A stretch of 18,221 nucleotides of DNA from SKVL01 sp046542915 (GTDB lineage: Bacteria > Patescibacteriota > Minisyncoccia > Phycocordibacterales > CSBR16-193). A program made the position numbers and the translations under genes. The stretch is taken from positions 1-18,221 of the forward strand of contig JBKHAI010000016.1 of NCBI GenBank assembly GCA_046542915.1, in the 5' to 3' direction. Numbering within the stretch: the stretch's first letter is position 1; the number at the start of each line of letters is the position of its first letter. Positions 12,657 through 18,221 of the stretch are shown here, piece by piece. The notes beneath the pieces were generated by a model. It was not told the origin of the DNA. It saw nothing but the letters and a program-made list of their open reading frames with translations, and ran no database searches.

Positions 12657-13259
12657 ATGAGTTATGAAATACCCCCAGAAGAGATAGAGCGTTTATTAGG
12701 TCTTGAAGGTGAAGTACGCGGTGTCGTTTTTAAGACCGATCACCACTATTTAAAAGATAAAGCCGGGGAAGAAGGCGTAAAGAAGGCTGAAGAAGAAATG
12801 AAAAAAATGGGATACCCTTTCAGTTATGAAAGAGACGCCACCGACCTTAATTTCCACCCTATAGGTGTACGTTCCTTATCTTTAATAGCCGTAAGCCGAG
12901 TACTGGACCTTGATAAAGAAGGCGTCAAAGAGATGGGAAGGACGGCTCCCAAGTTCTCCTCGGTATTAAGGTTCTTTATGAGATACTTGATATCAGAAAG
13001 AACAATAATGGAAAAAGCCGGAGAGCTCTGGCAAAAACATTACACCGTGGGAGAATTAAAGGTATTGGAGATAAACCATGAAGAAAGGTTTTTAAAATGT
13101 GCCCTCTACGACATTGATCTTCATCCCATATTTTGTGATTATCTGGCCGCCTATCTGGAATTCATTGCAAAACTGGGTATTGGCGAAGAAATGGAAAGTG
13201 AAGAGACAATGTGTATTCACAGAGGCGATGACCATCATGAATTCATAGAAAAATGGTAG
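12657..13259 (+). CDS. V4R/H-NOX-like soluble sensor protein (tentative)
   Basis: A 200-residue soluble protein that overlaps the PAS gene by seven bases, so the two are co-translated. It begins IPPEEIERLLGLEGEVRGVVFKTD (about 5-28), has a helical middle with RSLSLIAVSRVLDL (72-85), and ends with EETMCIHRGDDHHEFIEKW (182-200). The late Cys followed by G-D and an aromatic is typical of V4R-type ligand domains and related H-NOX-like sensors. Candidate ligand residues are H29, H30, C148, C160, C186, H188, H193 and H194. The assignment is tentative. In this context it probably senses a small molecule or metal and signals through the PAS protein. No Shine-Dalgarno. Confidence 0.55.
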   Translation: MSYEIPPEEIERLLGLEGEVRGVVFKTDHHYLKDKAGEEGVKKAEEEMKKMGYPFSYERDATDLNFHPIGVRSLSLIAVSRVLDLDKEGVKEMGRTAPKFSSVLRFFMRYLISERTIMEKAGELWQKHYTVGELKVLEINHEERFLKCALYDIDLHPIFCDYLAAYLEFIAKLGIGEEMESEETMCIHRGDDHHEFIEKW

Positions 13260-13816
13260 AAAAAAATAAAAAGATCAAGCAACTAAACGAAGATATTGCT
13301 CTATTGCAGACCTACGTCAAGGATATGCGGGATCTTTTCTCTTTCATTCCTTTCCCTGTCTGCTTTGCCAATCCGCAATCAATAATACTGGAGGTAAATC
13401 CGGCCTTTATGGAAATAACCGGCTACAAGGAGGAAAAGATAATAGGAGAAAAGTTAGTAAACTTCTTCGCTGAGGAAGAAATAGAAGATTTTCAAAATAA
13501 TTTAGTAAAAAACTCGGTGAAAAACTGGGAAACTTTATTAAAAGGCAAAGAAGGCGAAAAGATACCGATCTCCGCCTTCCTAAGACACAACGATGAAAAG
13601 GATGATGCTTTCTTAGGCGGACTATTTTTCTCTTTCTTTGACCTGAGGGAGATCAAAGAAAAAGAAAGGAAACTGAAACAAAAGATCAAGGAAGTAGAGA
13701 AAATAAACCACTTTATGGAAGGTCGAGAAATAAAGATGATGGAGTTGAAAAAAAGAGTTAAAGAGCTGGAAAATAAATTGGCGGAAATGGAAAAGGATCA
13801 GGACAAAAATAAATAA
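13253..13816 (+). CDS. PAS-domain protein without output domain
   Basis: A 187-residue cytoplasmic protein: a short N-terminal coiled coil (4-25), one PAS domain (about 28-130) and a C-terminal coiled coil (133-183). The PAS fold is recognisable from PFPVCFANPQSIILEVNPAF (34-52), ITGYKEEKIIGEKLVNFF (55-72) and ISAFLRHNDEKDDAFLGGLF (106-125), ending in FFDLREIKEKE. There is no kinase, cyclase or receiver domain. The end (about 148-172) carries a GREIKMMELK signature that is shared with the HAMP protein at 15134. It is translationally coupled to the V4R-like gene. Probably a signal relay acting on a separate partner. Confidence 0.85.
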   Translation: MVEKNKKIKQLNEDIALLQTYVKDMRDLFSFIPFPVCFANPQSIILEVNPAFMEITGYKEEKIIGEKLVNFFAEEEIEDFQNNLVKNSVKNWETLLKGKEGEKIPISAFLRHNDEKDDAFLGGLFFSFFDLREIKEKERKLKQKIKEVEKINHFMEGREIKMMELKKRVKELENKLAEMEKDQDKNK

Positions 13817-13932
13817 GGTCTTCTTCCGGTTTGACTCCTTGAGATATGTTAATTTAATTGATCTTTTATTTTTCGGTATATATTTCACAAAAGCGGTCTG
13901 ATAAAACGTTTAGAATTAATTGATCATTCTGT

Positions 13933-15057
13933 ATGACATCCACAGTTTCAATAAGTTATTCGGGAATAAAAAAGATAGGCGTATTTGTCGGTTTCTTTAT
14001 TTTACTGCTTCAAATAACTCCGGCTTCCTTGCAGGCTCAAGTTCAAGCAAGTGAAGAACCCGTCAAAGCCGAAGTTACCAAGATCATAGATGAAGGTCAT
14101 CGTTTCATTCCGGGAACCAATATTGAGACTTCTTATCAAAAAATAGAAGTAGAGATCCTGGAAGGTAAAGAGAAAGGAGAGAAAACACAAGTAGATAATG
14201 AATCATATTCTTTAAGTAAAGGCGACCTTATTTTTTTAGAGGCAATAGAAGAAAGTGAAGGAGAATACAGGTATGTTTTTGACCAACCCGACCGAACCAT
14301 TCCTTTGCTGTTCCTTTCTTTGTTTTTTGTCGCCGTTATTCTTTTTTTTAGCTTCTGGAAAGGGATACGTTCAATTTTAAGTTTGGTTATTAGTCTTGCC
14401 ATAATTCTTTTCCTGCTTTTACCGAAACTACTTGAAGGCGCCCCACCGGTCTCCACTTCCATCCTCTTTGCCTCCCTTATTGTTGCCTCGGCAATGTACA
14501 TAACTCACGGATTTAACCGAGTTACGCATGCGGCTTTTTTAGGAACCGTAATAACATTGATCTTCACCGGTTTACTATCTTACTTAAGCGTAACCACCGG
14601 AAAACTCTCAGGTCTTTCCTCTGATGAGGCGCTCTTTCTGAATCTGGAGACCGGCGGACTCCTAGATATGTCGGGGCTGCTCTTGGGAGCTATAATTATC
14701 GGTATATTGGGAATACTGGATGATGTTTCTATCACCCAAGCGGCGACGATAAGAGAACTTTACCGCGTCAACCCTAAACTAGACATTAAAACTGCCTATC
14801 AGAGAGCCCATTCCGTCGGTAGAGAACATATAGTATCTCTAATTAACACCTTGGTGCTAGCATATGCCGGAGCATCACTGCCTTTGCTGCTTCTGGTAAC
14901 TCAAAGCCAACAAGGTTTTTTGAACTTAATTAATATGGAGATATTCGCCACCGAGATAACCAGAACCTTGGTCGGCAGTATCGGACTGATAATGGCGGTT
15001 CCGATAACAACCATCATCGCCGCTTTTTTATTAAAAAACAGGAATACCGATCAATAG
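13933..15057 (+). CDS. YibE/F family membrane protein
   Basis: A 374-residue protein with a signal-anchor (about 13-36), an outside beta-rich domain (42-115) and about eight membrane helices. The YibE/F hallmark GILGILDDVSITQAATIREL (257-276) is present, with the following NPKLDIKTAYQRAHSVGREH (280-299). YibE/F proteins are thought to be multi-pass transporters or permeases, but no substrate is established. A weak promoter (TTGACT at 13831-13836, TTAATT at 13854-13859) and a repeated TTAATTGATC (13854 and 13916) lie upstream. No Shine-Dalgarno is visible. Its length is typical for the family. Confidence 0.92.
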   Translation: MTSTVSISYSGIKKIGVFVGFFILLLQITPASLQAQVQASEEPVKAEVTKIIDEGHRFIPGTNIETSYQKIEVEILEGKEKGEKTQVDNESYSLSKGDLIFLEAIEESEGEYRYVFDQPDRTIPLLFLSLFFVAVILFFSFWKGIRSILSLVISLAIILFLLLPKLLEGAPPVSTSILFASLIVASAMYITHGFNRVTHAAFLGTVITLIFTGLLSYLSVTTGKLSGLSSDEALFLNLETGGLLDMSGLLLGAIIIGILGILDDVSITQAATIRELYRVNPKLDIKTAYQRAHSVGREHIVSLINTLVLAYAGASLPLLLLVTQSQQGFLNLINMEIFATEITRTLVGSIGLIMAVPITTIIAAFLLKNRNTDQ

Positions 15058-15080
15058 ATCTTTAGTTCCGAGATTCATAC

Positions 15081-15113
15081 AAAAAAACGAGCGGGATATA
15101 ACTCCCGCTCGTT
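15081..15113 (-). terminator. Intrinsic terminator of the PhnD-HAMP operon
   Basis: A perfect 11-bp stem (15086-15096 with 15103-15113), GC-rich, loop TATAAC. On the minus strand it is followed by seven T (complement of 15081-15087), so it ends transcription coming from 16153. The plus side has no T-run, so the YibE/F gene gets at most weak help. Confidence 0.9.
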
Positions 15114-15133
15114 GATCATACTTTCCCCAATTA

Positions 15134-16153
15134 TTACTCTTGATTTTCATCTACGGAACCTCCGCTTTCATCTTTATACTGTTTCAGTTCTTTTTCCAGT
15201 TCCTCTAATTTTTCTTTCAATTCTATCATCTTTTCTTCCCTACCAACTGTCAATTCATGGAATTTTTCCAATTCATTAACTCTGTCTTGTAATTCTTTGG
15301 TACGCTCTTGAACTTTCCCCTCCAAACTCTTATTCAATTCTTCCAATTGTTTCGTTCTGGCAACAACTTTATCTTCCAAAGATGATTTGGCATCTTGTAG
15401 CTCCCTTTCTGATTCTTTTAATTTATCCGTTTGATCTTTCATTTGGTCATAATTTTCCTGGAGATCGCTTGCCAGCTTATTCAATGTTTTAGCTAAAGTT
15501 CCGATCTCATCTTGCGTCGGTGCTTCTATCCGATGATCCAGATCACCCTTACTCATTATCTCGGCACCTTCAGAGACTTTCTTTAACGGTGATAAAACCA
15601 ACAACTTTATTATCCAAAAGGAAGCAATTATATCTCCAAGTAATAGAAATATTCCCAATATCCATATCAATCTTATCTGAGTAGCCAGGAACTCCTCATA
15701 CATCTCATCTGAGAGATAAAACTTCACCACCCCCAGATCCATAGGAGGTTGATCAATAGGTTCATAGATCACCGGAGCAACATAAGTATTACCACATTTC
15801 TCGCACTTTTCCGGATCATTCCAATTTTCTTCATCTACTTCTTCGGAGATATAGCGTGCGACGATCCGATTCTGTTTATATACCTCTATCCCCAAGATCT
15901 GGGTATCCTGTTCACCGATGTAATTAACGGACAACTGCAACGCCGGATAGTTACTTGAAAGCAGATCCTCGATAGAAAAATCGGCCAGAGCCACACTCAT
16001 TGAATTACCGTATATATCCAGCTGTTCTTTGATGATATCCCCGGTCTGCTGTATCTGCAGAGCCAGGGCTATAACAAGAAACAACAGCACCTCAACACCC
16101 ACCGCACCGAGAAGCTTTGCCTTTAAAGAATATTTTTTCTTTAGTGGTTTCAT
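15134..16153 (-). CDS. HAMP-domain membrane receptor without output domain
   Basis: A 339-residue receptor. Helix 1 (about 12-33) and helix 2 (161-183) enclose an outside domain (34-160) that has a Cys pair, EKCEKCG (C117, C120). A HAMP domain follows (184-236; LSPLKKVSEGAEIMSKGDLD, then DEIGTLAKTLNKL), then a long coiled coil (236-325) and an acidic tail. No kinase, methyl-accepting or cyclase domain is present. The C-terminal signature ELEKFHELTVGREEKMIELK (294-313) matches the tail of the PAS protein at 13253. A Shine-Dalgarno AAGGAGG lies 12 bases before the ATG. The gene follows the PhnD-like gene by 32 bases, so the binding protein probably loads its ligand onto this receptor. Confidence 0.88.
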   Translation of the reverse strand: MKPLKKKYSLKAKLLGAVGVEVLLFLVIALALQIQQTGDIIKEQLDIYGNSMSVALADFSIEDLLSSNYPALQLSVNYIGEQDTQILGIEVYKQNRIVARYISEEVDEENWNDPEKCEKCGNTYVAPVIYEPIDQPPMDLGVVKFYLSDEMYEEFLATQIRLIWILGIFLLLGDIIASFWIIKLLVLSPLKKVSEGAEIMSKGDLDHRIEAPTQDEIGTLAKTLNKLASDLQENYDQMKDQTDKLKESERELQDAKSSLEDKVVARTKQLEELNKSLEGKVQERTKELQDRVNELEKFHELTVGREEKMIELKEKLEELEKELKQYKDESGGSVDENQE

Positions 16154-16165
16154 CTATTATTCTTC

Positions 16166-16172
16166 CCTCCTT
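16166..16172 (-). promoter_or_regulatory. Shine-Dalgarno of the HAMP receptor gene
   Basis: AAGGAGG on the minus strand, 12 bases before the ATG, at the long end of the usual spacing. It is an internal operon gene, in contrast to the mostly SD-less starts elsewhere. Confidence 0.7.
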
Positions 16173-16185
16173 TTAGCTAAACAGT

Positions 16186-17286
16186 TTACTCTTCTTCATC
16201 TTCTTTACCCCACTCGTCAAGATCATAAAATACTTCTCCGTGCACTTCATCAATGGCTTTTTTAACAGGAAGGTAATCTTCCCAAGACATCTCTACAAAC
16301 CTCTCGTAATCGCTATCAATTCGCTCGTAAGCCAAAGGTTCTTTCTCTTCAGCGGCAAGTAGAGCTTCCCGTAATTTTTCTATTTCTTCATCCGAAACGA
16401 CACTTTTGTTTGCCAGTATTGGAAATTCCGGAACCGGGTCATGACGCCATATTGATCGTACGTCGGCACCGTTTTCCAAGAACTTGTTCATGGTCTGTTC
16501 ATTAACAAAAGCCGCTTCCACGGATCCGGCAACAACCGCTTCCAGGGCTTTATCATGAGATCCTAGATATGTAATTCCACCTTCTTCAAAGAAGGTCTCA
16601 GCATCTATGCCTTCTTCCATAAGCATACCTTCCGGCATCAGTCCTCCGGAAGTTGAGGATATACTGGTACCGGCCACTTTCTCACCTTCCAAGTCCCAGA
16701 TGCTTTCATATGATGAATCATCTCTTACAACCAGATCTCCTTGGTATGTCGGTGAACCATCCTTTTCACCACAGGCGATCACCTCCAGGTCATCCTCGAG
16801 ATAACCGTATGCTTGAACGGTCGTAACCGATGCCAGGAAAACAAAGCCGGTCTCCCCTTCCACGAATTCCCTCACCGCAGCCGAATATCCGCCAACTTCA
16901 CCTTCAACCGGATACAGTCTCAGTTTGATGTTAAGATCAGTTTCCTCATTAATATAGTTCTCCAAAGCTCCGAATCGGTCAACCATCTTACTGGGATTAT
17001 GCAAAGGTAAGACCCCAAAACTTATAACATCACTATCATCAACAACACCATTCTCCGATCCCCCTTCATCATCATTCGGCTCATCATCTTCGTTACCAGT
17101 TCCAATCATTATCATATAAGCGGCAGCAAAAACGATCAAAGCTAGGATCATTACTCCCCCGATCCCCCAAATAACAGCATTTCTTGAGGATGGTTCTTCA
17201 AAAGAATTACCAACCTCGGGCCGATCTTCTTGAGAAGAGGGTGTTTGTTCAACCGACTCCTCGTTATCCATCTTTTCTTCTTCCAT
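16186..17286 (-). CDS. Membrane-tethered PhnD-like substrate-binding protein
   Basis: A 366-residue protein with an acidic cytoplasmic N-terminus (1-33), one membrane helix (about 38-62), an acidic linker (65-86) and a PhnD-like binding domain (88-350). Family features: VLPLHNPSKMVDRFGALENYI (92-112), a Tyr-rich hinge, GDLVVRDDSSYESIWDLEG (183-201), SSTSGGLMPEGML (210-222), GSHDKALEAVVAGSVEAAF (242-260). PhnD proteins bind phosphonate, phosphite or related anions for PhnC/PhnE transporters; none is encoded nearby. Instead a HAMP receptor follows. It is anchored by a helix rather than a lipid, which is less usual. Codon 6 is also Met. Ligand unknown; a sensory role is inference from context. 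Confidence 0.88.
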   Translation of the reverse strand: MEEEKMDNEESVEQTPSSQEDRPEVGNSFEEPSSRNAVIWGIGGVMILALIVFAAAYMIMIGTGNEDDEPNDDEGGSENGVVDDSDVISFGVLPLHNPSKMVDRFGALENYINEETDLNIKLRLYPVEGEVGGYSAAVREFVEGETGFVFLASVTTVQAYGYLEDDLEVIACGEKDGSPTYQGDLVVRDDSSYESIWDLEGEKVAGTSISSTSGGLMPEGMLMEEGIDAETFFEEGGITYLGSHDKALEAVVAGSVEAAFVNEQTMNKFLENGADVRSIWRHDPVPEFPILANKSVVSDEEIEKLREALLAAEEKEPLAYERIDSDYERFVEMSWEDYLPVKKAIDEVHGEVFYDLDEWGKEDEEE

Positions 17287-17424
17287 AAAAAATATTAATT
17301 ACTAATAATTTGACTGGAGTTTTAAATTTCAGTCCTATGTTAAATAATAAGCAAATTTTTTCGATCATAAAAGAGGATAACTGAAGCTTTCTGAACCTAA
17401 AATATTAGGAGTTTTGGAAAATAA

Positions 17425-18000
17425 CTAATCAAATCCAAAAGGTGCCTCATTTTCAGGACAGTTAACACAATAGCCGGGATAGTCCAACGGTTCGTCGGAA
17501 TGCGACCGGCACTTTCCTTCAATGCAATAGAAAAATCCACTGTTCACATCAAAGTCTTCCGCCCATTCATATTGTGGAAAATTACACTCATCTATGGGGT
17601 CACCCATATCACAAAATCTGACAGTTATTTGAATAACCCTGTCATCATCAGGTGAATGAGTTAACTCATCAGGTTCCCAATGATCCCAATCGTAGACGGT
17701 TCCCGGCCATGGTGCTTCGGGCCAGTTGCCGGCAGGTAGATAATGCTCCAATCCCGGAGGCAGATCTCTATCCACGTCGGGAGGCATATGACCCAGATCC
17801 AGTGCATAAACATGCATAGCCGATTGCAACGTACGTAATTCCAACTCTGCTCTGGCTTTATAGGTTTCATCATAAGCTCGGTATACGGCCACTAAAATTA
17901 TGGCCGCCAAAACTCCGATAATGGCAAGGGAGATCAAAAGCTCTATTAAGGTAAACCCTTTATTTCTACCTTTAAGGATGGACATCGGATTTCTGAACAT
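17425..18000 (-). CDS. Type II/IV pseudopilin (GspG-like)
   Basis: A 191-residue prepilin-like protein. The prepilin peptidase site is NKG/FTLIELL (cut after G15; F16 and E20 are the mature F1 and E5), and the hydrophobic spine runs to about residue 40. The globular part begins AELELRTLQSAMHVYALDLGHMP (51-73) and has a GspG-like WPEAPWPGTVYDWDHW (93-108). The end carries six cysteines (130, 139, 159, 164, 178, 181), which could form disulfides outside the cell. It would be a subunit of a pseudopilus or type IV pilus; no other pilus gene is in the window. M1 and M6 both give plausible leaders; the -10 box (TATAAT eight bases before M1) favours M1. Confidence 0.9.
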   Translation of the reverse strand: MFRNPMSILKGRNKGFTLIELLISLAIIGVLAAIILVAVYRAYDETYKARAELELRTLQSAMHVYALDLGHMPPDVDRDLPPGLEHYLPAGNWPEAPWPGTVYDWDHWEPDELTHSPDDDRVIQITVRFCDMGDPIDECNFPQYEWAEDFDVNSGFFYCIEGKCRSHSDEPLDYPGYCVNCPENEAPFGFD

Positions 18001-18008
18001 TTATAATA

Positions 18009-18014
18009 ATTATA
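18009..18014 (-). promoter_or_regulatory. -10 box eight bases before the pseudopilin gene
   Basis: Perfect TATAAT on the minus strand, eight bases before the ATG at 18000. No Shine-Dalgarno. The geometry fits a leaderless message. Confidence 0.45.
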
Positions 18015-18099
18015 CAAAAATTTTAATTATCTGACATTTAAAAATGTTGACATCTTTATGAACATTTAAGGATACAACACAAGTAATTTATAAAAAATT

Positions 18100-18221
18100 A
18101 TGAAAAATTTATCTCTGATCATCTTGATCCTTCTAATAATTACAGGCTTGTATTTAATAATGGCTGATGAGAAGCCAAATGAAGAAAAAATATCGGAAGA
18201 AGAAAAGAGAGCAGAAGAAGA
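18100..18221 (+). CDS. Partial membrane-anchored acidic-linker protein (cut by window end)
   Basis: Forty codons are visible before the window ends. The start is a Met-Lys-Asn, followed by a membrane helix (about 4-20, SLIILILLIITGLYLIM), then a Glu/Lys-rich linker beginning DEKPNEEKISEEEKRAEE. No lipobox cysteine. The design repeats that of the genes at 82, 862 and 2664. A possible promoter with TTGACA (18047-18052) and GATACA (18071-18076, 18-base spacer) lies upstream. The outside domain, and so the function, lies beyond the edge. Confidence 0.6.
   Translation, partial: MKNLSLIILILLIITGLYLIMADEKPNEEKISEEEKRAEE

Noticed and set aside
17370..17424. TTCAGAAAGCTTCAG after the pseudopilin gene, considered as a terminator
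   Set aside because: The arms pair poorly and no T-run follows directly.
1..18221. tRNA, rRNA, CRISPR arrays, insertion sequences, attachment sites
   Set aside because: Read by eye on both strands; no TTCGA-type tRNA arm in a cloverleaf context, no regularly spaced repeats, no transposase or integrase motif. Small structured RNAs cannot be excluded without a covariance search.

Overview
The window looks like a piece of a Candidate Phyla Radiation (Patescibacteria) chromosome or a similar small-genome bacterium. This is inference. It rests on short, tightly packed genes that change strand often, several families common in that group (DUF4870, PspC, amphi-Trp, YibE/F, type IV pseudopilin, membrane-tethered acidic proteins), very few Shine-Dalgarno sequences, and -10 boxes lying only a few bases before start codons. 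No tRNA, rRNA, CRISPR array, transposase or phage gene was found, and no gene-free stretch exceeds 300 bases.

Left part (1-4570): mostly envelope proteins. Three plus-strand genes (82-786, 862-1497, 2664-3416) encode an N-terminal membrane anchor, a very acidic Glu-rich linker and an outside domain; a fourth of the same design starts at 18100 and runs off the right edge. Between them are a GNAT acetyltransferase (minus strand), an amphi-Trp protein, a small secreted protein and a four-helix membrane protein. A near-perfect terminator at 4527-4569 closes this part.

Hydrogen metabolism (4607-7872): three overlapping genes encode a short NuoF/HydB-like flavin Fe-S subunit, a complete [FeFe] hydrogenase HydA with all H-cluster motifs, and a six-helix membrane protein resembling an ECF transporter S component. 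No NuoE/HydC-like partner and no HydEFG maturases lie in the window. The set suggests H2 production or uptake coupled to NAD(H) or another carrier, with a possible membrane partner.

Middle (7873-12584): an orphan 94-residue protein with a strong Shine-Dalgarno, a DUF4870 protein, a fusion of an intact L,D-transpeptidase with an apparently dead D-Ala-D-Ala carboxypeptidase (S11) domain, a stand-alone tRNA-binding domain, a PspC protein, an unrecognised 138-residue protein, and a DedA/VTT-like membrane protein.

Right part (12657-18221): signalling and surface genes. A V4R/H-NOX-like soluble protein overlaps a PAS protein. After a YibE/F transporter-like gene, a minus-strand pair encodes a membrane-tethered PhnD-like binding protein and a HAMP receptor. 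The PAS and HAMP proteins both lack an output domain and end in the same coiled-coil signature (GREEKMIELK versus GREIKMMELK), so they may feed one shared partner encoded elsewhere. A type II/IV pseudopilin and the partial acidic membrane protein end the window.
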